The translations under genes and the position numbers were made by a program. A stretch of 10,196 bases of DNA, taken from Pseudomonadota bacterium. Its GTDB lineage: Bacteria > Pseudomonadota > Gammaproteobacteria > Burkholderiales > Burkholderiaceae_C. The notes beneath the pieces were generated by a model. It was not told where the DNA came from. It worked only from the letters and a program-made list of their open reading frames with translations, and did not search any database. Shown piece after piece: positions 1-7,900 of this stretch. The stretch's first letter is position 1. Each line of letters begins with the position of its first letter. The stretch spans positions 1 to 10,196 of the forward strand of contig JAEXBL010000215.1 in NCBI GenBank assembly GCA_023394015.1, in the 5' to 3' direction.

Positions 1-4
1 GGGT

Positions 5-1093
5 TCAGCCCTGCGCATCGGGCGCGGCCGCCACGGCGCCGCACTGGCCGCGCTGGCGCAGCGCGTGGTCCATCAGCACCAGCGCCAGCAGCGCCTCGGC
101 GATCGGCGTGGCGCGGATGCCGACGCAGGGGTCGTGCCGGCCCTTGGTGATCACCTCCACCGGCTGGCCGTGCACGTCGATCGAGGCGCGCGGCACCAGG
201 ATCGAGCTGGTGGGCTTGATGGCCAGGCCCACCTCCAGGTCGGCGCCGTTGCTGATGCCGCCCAGCACGCCGCCGTCGTGGTTGCTGGCAAACCCGCCAC
301 CGGGCAACGGCGAATCGCCGTGCTGGCTGCCCTTGTGCGCCACGCTGGCAAAGCCGTCGCCGATCTCCACGCCCTTGACGGCGTTCAGGCCCATCATGGC
401 CTTGGCGATGTCGGCATCCAGCCGGTCGTAGATCGGCTGGCCCAGGCCCACGGGCACGCGCTGCGCCGTCACGCGCAGGCGCGCGCCCACGCTGTCGCCC
501 GACTTGCGCAGCGCGTTCATGTAGTCCTCCAGCGCCGACACGTCGGCCACCGGGGCGAAGAAGGGGTTGTCGGGCACGTGCGCCCAGTCCTCGAAGCCGA
601 TGGGCAGTTCGCCGATCTGCGTCATGCAGCCGCGCACGGTGGTGCCGTACTGCTCGCGCAGCCACTTGCGCGCCACCGCGCCGGCGGCCACCGTGGGCGC
701 CGTCAGCCGCGCCGACGAGCGCCCGCCGCCGCGCGGATCGCGAATGCCATATTTCTTGAAGTAGCTGTAGTCGGCGTGGCCGGGGCGAAAGCGCTGGGCG
801 ATGTCGCCGTAGTCCTTGCTGCGCTGGTCGGTGTTGCGGATCAGCAGGCAGATCGGCGTGCCGGTGGTCTGGCCCTGGTACACGCCGGAGAGGATCTCGA
901 CCTGGTCCGCCTCGTTGCGCTGGGTGACGAACTTGCTGGTGCCGGGCCGGCGCCGGTCCAGGTCGGGCTGGATGTCGGCCTCGCTCAAGGCCATGCCGGG
1001 CGGGCAGCCGTCGATGACGCAGCCAATGGCCGGGCCGTGGGATTCACCGAAATTCGTGACGGCAAACAGAGTGCCGAGGGTGTTGCCGCTCAT
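5..1093 (-). CDS. aroC: Chorismate synthase
   Basis: This enzyme converts 5-enolpyruvylshikimate-3-phosphate to chorismate, the last common step of the shikimate pathway to aromatic amino acids and folate. The family needs reduced FMN, is cytoplasmic and works as a tetramer. The 362-residue length is normal for the family. Visible motifs are GESHG at residues 16-20, RRRPG at 47-51, RPGHADY at 103-109, GGGRSSAR at 122-129, a GDSVGA motif in the middle, and HDPCVGIRA near the C-terminus, all in the expected order. The ATG at 1093 gives the typical MSGNTLG start. The frame stays open far upstream through the neighbouring gene, which is a GC-rich artefact. No Shine-Dalgarno sequence precedes the ATG. 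The gene lies 26 bases after the asparaginase gene on the same strand, so they may share a transcript. Identification is very secure. Confidence 0.98.
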   Translation of the reverse strand: MSGNTLGTLFAVTNFGESHGPAIGCVIDGCPPGMALSEADIQPDLDRRRPGTSKFVTQRNEADQVEILSGVYQGQTTGTPICLLIRNTDQRSKDYGDIAQRFRPGHADYSYFKKYGIRDPRGGGRSSARLTAPTVAAGAVARKWLREQYGTTVRGCMTQIGELPIGFEDWAHVPDNPFFAPVADVSALEDYMNALRKSGDSVGARLRVTAQRVPVGLGQPIYDRLDADIAKAMMGLNAVKGVEIGDGFASVAHKGSQHGDSPLPGGGFASNHDGGVLGGISNGADLEVGLAIKPTSSILVPRASIDVHGQPVEVITKGRHDPCVGIRATPIAEALLALVLMDHALRQRGQCGAVAAAPDAQG

Positions 1094-1100
1094 GCGGTGG

Positions 1101-1106
1101 ATTATC
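1101..1106 (-). promoter_or_regulatory. Candidate internal -10 element for aroC
   Basis: The minus strand reads GATAAT in the 26-base gap between the asparaginase stop and aroC. Seven bases separate it from the aroC ATG. No matching -35 is visible. It could give aroC its own leaderless transcript in addition to read-through from the upstream gene. Confidence 0.3.
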
Positions 1107-1119
1107 GCAAGCTGCCGGC

Positions 1120-2136
1120 TCAATACTTGTCGAACACCCGCTGCATGGCTCCGGCTTCCGGCGAGCGCGTCAGCGCCAGCGCCGCCAGCAGGCGCGCCCG
1201 CGGCGGGTTCTGGTCGTCGGCAACGACGCTGCCGCAGGCGTTGTCGTCGAAGTTGGCGTTGCGGATCACCGGCCCCGCGCCCACGCGCGCGCAGCGCACC
1301 ACCGGCACGCCGCGCGCGCGCAGCTCGGCCAACAGCGGCTGCAGGTAGTCCGGCACCGTGCCGCCACCAAAGCCGGCGTGCACGATGGCGCGCGCGCCAG
1401 CCGCCACCCAGGCGTCGAACACCTCGCGCCGCATGTTGCCGTGGCTGGTGACCAGGCCGACCAGCGGCAGCGCGCCGATGTCGGCAATGTCGAACTCGCT
1501 GTGCAGCGTGTGCGGCCGCGTCACCGCCCGGTACCAACGCGGCGCGCCGGCCACCACCAGCCCCAGCGGGCCGTGCGGCGAGGCGAAGGCGTCCAGCCGC
1601 AGGCTGTGCACCTTGGCCACGTCGCGCGCGCTGTGCACCTCCTCGTTCATCACCACCAGCACGCCGCGCGCGGCCGACGAGGGGTGGGCGGCCACCGCCA
1701 CCGCGTGCAGCAGGTTGGCCGGCCCGGCGGCGGCCGGCGCGGTGCCGGGGCGCATGGCGCCGGTCAGCACGATGGGCTTGGCGCTCTTCACCGTCAGGTG
1801 CAGGAAATAGGCGCTCTCCTCCATGGTGTCCGTGCCGTGGGTGACGACCACGCCATCCACGTCGTCGCGCGCGCACAGCGCCGCCACGCGGCGCGCCAGT
1901 TGCAGCAGCAGCTCGTCGGTGAAGTCGGCCGAATCGATTTGCAACAACTGCTCGGCCTGCAGCTGCGCCAGCCGCTGCAGGCCCGGCACGGCGGCCAGCA
2001 GTTCGGGCGCCGACACCACGGCCGAGCGGTAGGCGGCCGAGGCCGCATCGCCCGGCGCCGTACCCGCGCCGGCAATGGTGCCGCCGGTGGCGACGATGGC
2101 AATGCGCGGCAAGGGAGAGACATGGCTGCGGTTCAT
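1120..2136 (-). CDS. L-asparaginase, type II-like (asparaginase/glutaminase family)
   Basis: Hydrolyses L-asparagine to aspartate and ammonia. The 338-residue product has both catalytic-threonine motifs: TGGTIAG with Thr20 (E. coli AnsB Thr12) and [13 protein letters not shown] with Thr102-Asp103 (AnsB Thr89-Asp90). Lys175 in RDVAK matches the catalytic Lys162, and the C-terminal part ([14 protein letters not shown] to the final Tyr) follows the family to the end. Two substrate-site differences stand out. The AnsB Ser58-Gln59 pair reads Ser69-Ala70, and the AnsB SADGP segment reads AAAGP. No signal peptide follows the chosen ATG, so a cytoplasmic enzyme is likely, unlike exported AnsB. A longer form starting at 2208 adds 24 Arg-rich residues that look unconserved. 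The ATG at 2136 has no Shine-Dalgarno sequence but has CACAAT seven bases upstream. The family is secure; substrate preference is inference. Confidence 0.93.
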   Translation of the reverse strand: MNRSHVSPLPRIAIVATGGTIAGAGTAPGDAASAAYRSAVVSAPELLAAVPGLQRLAQLQAEQLLQIDSADFTDELLLQLARRVAALCARDDVDGVVVTHGTDTMEESAYFLHLTVKSAKPIVLTGAMRPGTAPAAAGPANLLHAVAVAAHPSSAARGVLVVMNEEVHSARDVAKVHSLRLDAFASPHGPLGLVVAGAPRWYRAVTRPHTLHSEFDIADIGALPLVGLVTSHGNMRREVFDAWVAAGARAIVHAGFGGGTVPDYLQPLLAELRARGVPVVRCARVGAGPVIRNANFDDNACGSVVADDQNPPRARLLAALALTRSPEAGAMQRVFDKY

Positions 2137-2143
2137 GCGCCAA

Positions 2144-2149
2144 ATTGTG
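2144..2149 (-). promoter_or_regulatory. Candidate -10 element for the asparaginase gene
   Basis: The minus strand reads CACAAT, followed by seven bases and then the ATG at 2136. No good -35 hexamer is seen 16-18 bases upstream. If real, transcription would begin at or within a base of the start codon and give a leaderless mRNA, which would fit the missing ribosome-binding site. Confidence 0.3.
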
Positions 2150-2212
2150 CGCCAGCCGCAACGCACAGCGCCACGCGGCCTGGTCCGGCACGCCGGGCGC
2201 GGCGCCAATCGT

Positions 2213-2218
2213 TACACT
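2213..2218 (+). promoter_or_regulatory. Candidate -10 element for the exported-protein/peroxiredoxin pair
   Basis: TACACT lies in a GC-rich divergent gap. It would place the transcript start near 2225 and give a leader of about 24 bases ahead of the ATG at 2249, with a GGGGGA ribosome-binding site six bases before the ATG. No convincing -35 is present, so this rests on the -10 and the spacing alone. Confidence 0.35.
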
Positions 2219-2248
2219 GGGGCCCGACAAGACCCTGGGGGAACCGCC

Positions 2249-2599
2249 ATGCACATCAAGCCCGTCCTCGTCGCCGCCGCGCTGCTGCTGGGCAGCACCG
2301 CCCATGCCGCGCTGAGCGCCATCAACACCGACGAGGTGCCGCCTAACTCGCCCTGGAAGGAGCGCGGCCAGCCCGACGCCGGCAAGTTCAACCCCGCGGG
2401 CGGGATAGCGCAGGAGGCCCTGCCTGCCGTGGCCGAAGAAGCCGCCATCCCCGTGGCGCCGGCGGCCATGACGCACTACTACCCGCCGGCCATCGTCATC
2501 AGCGAGCGCGCGCCCAAGCCCTATGCGCTGGTCGCCGCGCCCACCCTGCCCTGCGCCCCGGCCTACTGCCCGCGCCGGGTGCGGGCGGACCGCAACTGA
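2249..2599 (+). CDS. Small exported protein of unknown function
   Basis: A 116-residue protein I do not recognise. Residues 1-20 form a clear Sec signal peptide: a short Lys-containing start, a hydrophobic Ala/Leu/Val core and a THA cleavage motif ending near Ala20, giving a mature chain of about 96 residues in the periplasm or outside the cell. The mature part has no predicted helix-rich core. It is rich in Pro and Ala, with a Tyr-Tyr-Pro-Pro stretch around 77-80 and two cysteines (Cys102 and Cys107) near the basic C-terminus that could form a disulfide. The ATG at 2249 is chosen because it begins the signal peptide and follows a strong GGGGGA site at good spacing; the frame is open further upstream. 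Only eight bases separate its stop from the exported peroxiredoxin gene, so the two are probably one operon. Confidence 0.75.
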   Translation: MHIKPVLVAAALLLGSTAHAALSAINTDEVPPNSPWKERGQPDAGKFNPAGGIAQEALPAVAEEAAIPVAPAAMTHYYPPAIVISERAPKPYALVAAPTLPCAPAYCPRRVRADRN

Positions 2600-2607
2600 G
2601 CCGCCCC

Positions 2608-3180
2608 ATGCGAGCCGCGCGGCGCCCCCTGCAGCACCGACTGGCTACCTGGCTGGCGACCGGGCTCATGGGCGCCAGCCTGGCCGTGCCGACCGCCGCC
2701 TGGGCGGCACTGAAGGTGGGCGACGCCGCGCCCATGTTCAAGACCCCCGCCGCCGTGGCCGGCCAGGCCTTCGAGTTCGACCTGGCCGAGGCGCTGAAGA
2801 AGGGGCCGGTGGTGCTGTACTTCTTCCCCAAGGCCTTCACGCGCGGCTGCACCATCGAGGCCAACGCCTTTGCCGAGGCCACGCCCCGGTTCGCCGCCCT
2901 GGGCGCCACCGTGATCGGCCTGTCGCACGACGACATCGACACGCTGAAGAAGTTCTCGGTCGAGGAATGCCGCGACCAGTTTGCCGTGGCCTCCGATCCG
3001 CAGGCGCGCACCATCAAGGCCTACGACGCCGGCGCGCTGCTGCCCGGCATGGCCGCGCGCATCTCCTACGTCATTGGTCAGGACGGCCGCATCCGCCTGA
3101 CGCACGAAGGCAGCAACCCGCTCAGGCATGTCGAGGAAACCCTGAAGGCGGTGCAGCAGCTGGCGGCCACGCCACGCTGA
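2608..3180 (+). CDS. Exported peroxiredoxin, BCP/PrxQ type
   Basis: A thiol peroxidase of the AhpC/TSA fold expected to reduce hydrogen peroxide or organic peroxides. The 190-residue product begins with a signal peptide of about 33 residues (several Arg, a hydrophobic stretch, then an AWA cleavage motif), so it should act in the periplasm. It has two arginines near the start but no full Tat motif. The active site is PKAFTRGC, fitting PxxxTxxC, with peroxidatic Cys81. The position five residues later, where E. coli Bcp has its resolving cysteine, is Asn86. The only other cysteine is Cys121, 40 residues on, a spacing like the alpha-3 resolving cysteine of some PrxQ proteins. The ARISYVI segment matches the conserved Arg-containing strand. 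The ribosome-binding site is weak (GAG), consistent with coupling to the gene eight bases upstream. Confidence 0.9.
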   Translation: MRAARRPLQHRLATWLATGLMGASLAVPTAAWAALKVGDAAPMFKTPAAVAGQAFEFDLAEALKKGPVVLYFFPKAFTRGCTIEANAFAEATPRFAALGATVIGLSHDDIDTLKKFSVEECRDQFAVASDPQARTIKAYDAGALLPGMAARISYVIGQDGRIRLTHEGSNPLRHVEETLKAVQQLAATPR

Positions 3181-3199
3181 AGCAACCTCCGGGCCCGTC

Positions 3200-3234
3200 G
3201 GCGCTCGGCGCCTGCCCCGTCAACGCACGGCGTT
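3200..3234 (+). terminator. Possible weak terminator between convergent genes
   Basis: The 78-base gap between the peroxiredoxin gene and the facing minus-strand gene holds two small perfect hairpins. One is GGCGC-TCG-GCGCC (3200-3212). The other is AACGC-ACG-GCGTT (3222-3234), followed closely by a CTCTTTTG stretch. The stems are only five pairs long and the T-run is imperfect, so function is uncertain; the placement suits a terminator for the plus-strand operon. Confidence 0.35.
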
Positions 3235-3258
3235 ACCTCTTTTGTGCACCGGCAGCGC

Positions 3259-3675
3259 TCACCGCGATCGCTCGCCCCCCATCACGCGCCAGGTGTCGAT
3301 GCAATGCGCTGCCAGCGCCGTCACCCAGTCGGGCTGTGCCGGCACGAAGGCCAGGCCGAAGCGCGGGCTGACCAGAAAGCCGGCGCAATCGAATGCCGCG
3401 GCATCCTGCGCCCGCACATGGCCGGCCAGCGCAGCGAAAGGCAGGTCCACCACCGCATCGGCCAGCCGCAGATACAGCACCGGGGCGCGGCGGGTCACCT
3501 CCTCCAGGCGGCCGGAGGAACGCTGAAAGCGCAGCACGGTGTCGCCGTAGTCCAGCTCGTCGAGCCCCACCGCGTTGCACTGGCGGCGCCGTGGCGGGCC
3601 GCGGCGCGCCAGCACCTCGTCCAGCGTGACCGTGAAGGGCAGGCCATCCACGGACTGGTACGGCACCAGCTTCAT
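3259..3675 (-). CDS. Protein of unknown function, coupled to the DUF421 gene
   Basis: A 138-residue soluble protein I do not recognise. It has no signal peptide or membrane segment. Its middle (about residues 55-85) alternates charged and hydrophobic residues as in beta strands, and there are three cysteines (33, 97 and 125). It ends in a basic tail. The ATG at 3675 overlaps the stop of the DUF421 gene as ATGA, and no Shine-Dalgarno sequence lies just ahead of it. It is therefore probably translated by ribosomes that have just finished the DUF421 protein, which suggests a related job or balanced amounts. The frame continues open upstream across the DUF421 gene, but that part has the Arg/Pro-rich look of a shadow frame. 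A start further in cannot be excluded. Confidence 0.72.
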   Translation of the reverse strand: MKLVPYQSVDGLPFTVTLDEVLARRGPPRRRQCNAVGLDELDYGDTVLRFQRSSGRLEEVTRRAPVLYLRLADAVVDLPFAALAGHVRAQDAAAFDCAGFLVSPRFGLAFVPAQPDWVTALAAHCIDTWRVMGGERSR

Positions 3676-4184
3676 GCGGGGGGCGCGCTGCCGGCCGGTG
3701 CAGCGGCCGGGCAAGAACTGCGGTTGCGCAGCACCACGGTGATCTGGCCGTTGGTCTCGATGGTGGCGCGCTCCACCTCGTGCGTGTGCAGGCAGCCCGC
3801 CGCGCGCAGGGCCGCCTGCACGTCGTCGGCCGTCAGGCGTTCGGCGCGCATCACGGCGGCATCCAGCGCGCCGGTGTGGATCAGCGTGCGCGGCTTGCCG
3901 TCGATCAACCGTGCCAGGCGCGGATGGCGCCAGGTCAGCAGCGCCATCAGCGCGTGGCAGCCGATCAGCGTCAGCGCCGAGATCAGGCCGCCGACGAGCG
4001 AGTTGTCGCCCGCGCTCATCGAGTTCTGCACCGCGTTCGACAGGATCAGCAGCAGGATCAGGTCGAACGGGTCGTACTGCCCGATCTGCCGCCGCCCCGT
4101 GAGGCGCAGAAACAGCAGCAGGAACGCGTACACCACGACACCGCGAACGACGAACTCCCACCAGGGAACGGAAAGATCGAACAT
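3672..4184 (-). CDS. DUF421 (YetF-like) membrane protein
   Basis: A 170-residue inner-membrane protein of the DUF421/YetF family, whose biochemical role is poorly known. Three hydrophobic segments lie at about residues 9-27, 40-58 and 63-84. Between the first two is the family motif RLTGRRQIGQYDPFDLI (27-43), and LSNAVQNSM follows. The soluble C-terminal domain carries the expected LIDGKPRTLIHTG segment (93-105), a DDVQAALRAAG helix (120-130) and a final strand with NGQITVVL (145-152). The tail after residue 155 is Ala/Pro-rich. The ATG at 4184 begins just before the first helix and has GGAG eight bases upstream; longer starts to 4244 add an unlike segment. Its last bases overlap the next gene as ATGA. 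The family is secure and the function open. Confidence 0.92.
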   Translation of the reverse strand: MFDLSVPWWEFVVRGVVVYAFLLLFLRLTGRRQIGQYDPFDLILLLILSNAVQNSMSAGDNSLVGGLISALTLIGCHALMALLTWRHPRLARLIDGKPRTLIHTGALDAAVMRAERLTADDVQAALRAAGCLHTHEVERATIETNGQITVVLRNRSSCPAAAPAGSAPPA

Positions 4185-4212
4185 GAGGCCGGCTCCAGCA
4201 AAGTGCGCGGCC

Positions 4213-4218
4213 ATTGTC
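4213..4218 (-). promoter_or_regulatory. Candidate -10 element for the DUF421 pair
   Basis: The minus strand reads GACAAT in the 72-base gap before the DUF421 gene. It would put the transcript start near 4206 and give a leader of about 22 bases that contains the GGAG ribosome-binding site. The -35 region is GC-rich and unconvincing; a TTGGGG lies 20 bases upstream, which is too far for a usual sigma-70 spacer. Confidence 0.33.
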
Positions 4219-4229
4219 GCGCGCCTGCC

Positions 4230-4242
4230 GGGGTGCAGCCCC
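4230..4242. repeat. Small GC hairpin after the exported-protein gene
   Basis: GGGG-TGCAG-CCCC forms a four-pair stem 14 bases downstream of the minus-strand stop at 4257. There is no T-run after it on the minus strand, so it is at best a pause or 3'-end stabiliser. Confidence 0.25.
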
Positions 4243-4256
4243 AACCAGCCACCCGC

Positions 4257-4847
4257 TCAGTCGTAGTCCGCGTCGTGGGCGTTGCGCCGGCTGGCCGACT
4301 GCCCGAGGGGCTGGCGCACCTGGGCGTAGGTGCCGGCGTTGTTGATCGTGTACCACAGCCCGTCCTCGAACTGCTTGACCCAGACGATGCGGGGGCTGTC
4401 GGCGCCGGAGCTGCGCAGCAGCACGTTGAGACGGTCGGCCTCCTGCCGCTGGCCGGCCACCATCAGTTCGAAGTCGTCGGGCGACATCTGGTAGTCGTTC
4501 TCGGGCGAGCTACCGCGCGCGAAGCTGCGGAAGATGTAATGCTGCCGGGGATCCTTCAGGCGGCTGACGAAGGTCGCCAGCACGGGGGAGCGCTCGATCG
4601 GCCGCTCCCAGTGCATGGCGTAGCGCAGCATCTTGCCGGCCTCGTCGCGGCGGCTTTCGTCCATGTAGCTGAACACCGCCTCGAAATACAGCTTGAGCGC
4701 GCCCTCGGGCGTGGTGGCTTCGCGCTGGTAGCGCGCCTTGAACGCCTGGTAGTCGCGCGGCAGCTCTGCCACCGCCGGCGCTGCCGCGCCGAACACCGCC
4801 CATGCCACCGTCGCCAGCCCAAGCGCCCTGCGGGTCATGCTGCCCAT
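4257..4847 (-). CDS. Exported protein of unknown function
   Basis: A 196-residue protein with a clear signal peptide at residues 1-27 (basic start, Ala/Val-rich core, AVA cleavage site) and a mature chain of about 169 residues, probably periplasmic. The mature part opens with a helical, charged region. A TPEGALKLYFEAVFSYMD segment looks like the start of an NTF2-like or similar small domain, but this is only an impression. A later FEDGLWYTINNAGTY segment looks like paired beta strands. It has no cysteine, lipobox or transmembrane helix after the signal. The ATG at 4847 is chosen over one three codons later because a strong GGAGG lies seven bases before it. The upstream neighbour is the CPGC thioredoxin-fold gene, 84 bases away on the same strand. 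I do not recognise the family. Confidence 0.85.
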   Translation of the reverse strand: MGSMTRRALGLATVAWAVFGAAAPAVAELPRDYQAFKARYQREATTPEGALKLYFEAVFSYMDESRRDEAGKMLRYAMHWERPIERSPVLATFVSRLKDPRQHYIFRSFARGSSPENDYQMSPDDFELMVAGQRQEADRLNVLLRSSGADSPRIVWVKQFEDGLWYTINNAGTYAQVRQPLGQSASRRNAHDADYD

Positions 4848-4885
4848 CTCCGCTCCTCCAGAAAAAAATGTCGGCAAAACCCCGG

Positions 4886-4903
4886 TGACGGCGCGCCACG
4901 TCA
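4886..4903 (-). terminator. Possible terminator after the thioredoxin-fold gene
   Basis: TGACG and CGTCA pair around an eight-base loop. On the minus strand a TTTT follows six bases later, and a T7 tract (complement of A7 at 4862-4868) follows further on, just before the ribosome-binding site of the next gene. The stem is short and the T-run is displaced, so termination is doubtful. The T7 tract is the most AT-rich patch nearby. Confidence 0.28.
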
Positions 4904-4931
4904 GCGGCCGCGCCCCAGGACCTCCGACAGC

Positions 4932-5471
4932 TTACACCGCCGCCGACGGCGCCGGCTCGGCCAGCAGGCGGCCCAGCACCACGCCCAGCGGCAAGTCGTC
5001 CACCTGGCCGAAGTGCCGCACCCGCAGGCGGCCCTGCCGGTCCAGCACCAGCGTGGTCGGCGTGCCTTGCAGGCCCAGCCGCGCCATGGTGCGCGGCACC
5101 GGCTGCCCCGCGCCGGAAGGCGCATCCACGCCCACCGGAAAGCGCAGGCCGTATTCGTGGATGAAGGCTGCCAGCGCGTGCGGCTGCATTGCGTCGTGGT
5201 GCTCGAACACCGTGTGCAGGCCGATCACCGCCAGGCCCTGGTCACCATAAAGGCCATGCAGCCTGCGCGCCTGCGGGATGGCGTGCAGCACGCAGCCGGG
5301 GCACAGCATCTGGAACGCATGCACCACCACCACCTGCCCGCGCAGGTCGGCCACACGCAGCGGCCGCTCGATGTTGAACCACTGGGCGATGTCCCATTCG
5401 GGCATGGGGGCCGCGACGGCATCGTCCCAGCCCGGCCCTTGGCCTGCGCCCGATGCCGGCCCCGCCGTCAT
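4932..5471 (-). CDS. Cytoplasmic thioredoxin-fold protein with CPGC active site (TlpA/AhpC-TSA superfamily)
   Basis: A 179-residue thioredoxin-fold protein, probably a thiol-disulfide oxidoreductase or a peroxiredoxin-like reductase. The order of parts matches the TlpA/ResA and AhpC-TSA superfamily: RVADLRGQVVVVHAF leads into Cys57-Pro-Gly-Cys60, then a helix, a GLAVIGLHTVFE strand, and GTPTT with the cis-proline at Pro138, followed by LVLDRQGRLRV. These two cysteines are the only ones seen. The CPGC motif differs from the CPPC or CGPC common in TlpA and thioredoxin. There is no signal peptide or membrane anchor, only a Gly/Pro-rich start of about 20 residues, so it is probably cytoplasmic. 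The ATG at 5471 has GGAG five bases upstream and overlaps the stop of the preceding membrane-protein gene as ATGA. Substrate and partner are unknown. Confidence 0.88.
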   Translation of the reverse strand: MTAGPASGAGQGPGWDDAVAAPMPEWDIAQWFNIERPLRVADLRGQVVVVHAFQMLCPGCVLHAIPQARRLHGLYGDQGLAVIGLHTVFEHHDAMQPHALAAFIHEYGLRFPVGVDAPSGAGQPVPRTMARLGLQGTPTTLVLDRQGRLRVRHFGQVDDLPLGVVLGRLLAEPAPSAAV

Positions 5472-5878
5472 GGGCGCTCCAGGGCGCGTGCGCCGGCACG
5501 CCGGCGCAGCCAAGTCAGGCCGGCGAACAGCAGCAGCCAGACCACCGTGCGCAGGCTCATCGCGCGCAGGCTCTCGACGGCCACCGCGGCGCCGGTCCGG
5601 TACAGGTAAGCAATCGCGCCCAGCACCAGCGCATTCAGGACAAAGATAATTCCCGCCGCCAGCCAGCCCGCCGACAGCTTGCGCCAGGCCATCACGCCGG
5701 CGGCGATGTAGGCCGCGCCCATCAAAAAGTTGTAGATCAGCAGCGGCTTGAACACCGCATAGCCGGGATCGGCCCCGCCCAGCGCCCGCCCGCCGGCAAA
5801 CAGGGTCAGCGCGCCAAATGCCACCGCCACCAGCGCCATCGCGCGCTGGGCCAAGCGGTCAAGCCTTGCGGGTTCCAT
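5468..5878 (-). CDS. Four-helix inner-membrane protein of unknown function
   Basis: A 136-residue membrane protein. Hydrophobic segments lie at about residues 13-34, 41-65, 71-93 and 110-126, with a positively charged tail (three Arg after the last helix), which favours a cytoplasmic C-terminus. It contains no cysteine, so it cannot itself relay thiol electrons as CcdA or DsbD do, although its gene overlaps that of the CPGC thioredoxin-fold protein by ATGA. The ATG at 5878 is chosen because it gives a short charged leader before the first helix and has GAGG six bases upstream. A start at 6004 would add 42 residues rich in Cys, His and Arg that look like untranslated sequence. I do not recognise the family. 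Confidence 0.83.
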   Translation of the reverse strand: MEPARLDRLAQRAMALVAVAFGALTLFAGGRALGGADPGYAVFKPLLIYNFLMGAAYIAAGVMAWRKLSAGWLAAGIIFVLNALVLGAIAYLYRTGAAVAVESLRAMSLRTVVWLLLFAGLTWLRRRAGARALERP

Positions 5879-5932
5879 GGGTGCCTCGTCCGTCGCATGC
5901 TCCAGCGGCAAGCGTAGCGCACAAGCCGGCCA

Positions 5933-5950
5933 GCCCACGCATGCGCGGGC
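5933..5950. repeat. Near-perfect palindrome upstream of the membrane/thioredoxin pair
   Basis: GCCCACGCATGCGCGGGC reads the same on both strands except for one mismatched pair, around the centre CGCATGCG. It lies 55-72 bases upstream of the ATG at 5878, in the 172-base gap after ettA. It could be an operator for the pair, a 3' hairpin of the ettA transcript, or chance in GC-rich DNA. The rest of this gap shows nothing I can name. Confidence 0.4.
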
Positions 5951-6050
5951 CAAGAAGCCTTGGTGCCAGCAGTGGCATCCGCCCCGGCGATGGAGCGGGC
6001 CCACGGACCAGGCAGCACCGCGTTCGGCTGCGCCCGGCCCCGTCAGGCGC

Positions 6051-7712
<1,662 letters not shown>

Positions 7713-7840
7713 GGGTGAACTCTCGAATGAACGGCTGCCAGCGCACGCCCCGAGCGGCGCTGGAAGCCCCAAAGAATGGAAGAAACCGGAGGAGGACGGC
7801 GCCAGGGCCAGCCAGGCAGGCGGCGCGCCGGACAAGCCCG

Positions 7841-7846
7841 ATTATC
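7841..7846 (-). promoter_or_regulatory. Candidate -10 element for ettA
   Basis: The minus strand reads GATAAT in an otherwise GC-rich gap of 188 bases before ettA. It would give a leader of about 120 bases. No -35 match is seen at 16-18 bases. It is the best sigma-70-like hexamer in the gap, and no other element is visible there apart from the GC hairpin at 7871-7888. Confidence 0.3.
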
Positions 7847-7870
7847 GGCGCTGAGCGGCACCCCCCGCCG

Positions 7871-7888
7871 GCCGCCGGGCCGGGCGGC
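7871..7888 (-). terminator. GC-rich hairpin after the 204-residue gene
   Basis: GCCGCC and GGCGGC pair as a six-base all-GC stem around a six-base loop, starting 13 bases beyond the minus-strand stop at 7901. No T-run follows, so it is not a standard intrinsic terminator. It may still mark the 3' end of the upstream gene. Confidence 0.3.
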
Positions 7889-7900
7889 GCCGCGGCGCGC

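Noticed and set aside
65..1348. A 427-codon plus-strand frame opposite aroC and the asparaginase end.
   Set aside because: His/Ala/Arg-rich shadow composition with no motif, opposite two certain genes.
1094..2476. The aroC frame stays open far upstream on the minus strand, through the asparaginase gene to 2476, as if a 823-residue fusion existed.
   Set aside because: The extra part is Arg/Ala/Gly-rich and matches no family, and another frame of the same DNA encodes a clear asparaginase. GC-rich DNA has few stops.
3780..5609. A 609-codon plus-strand open frame crossing several minus-strand genes.
   Set aside because: It spans DUF421, the exported protein and the thioredoxin-fold gene, all of which have recognisable features on the minus strand. 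It is rich in Arg, His and Gln and has no domain.
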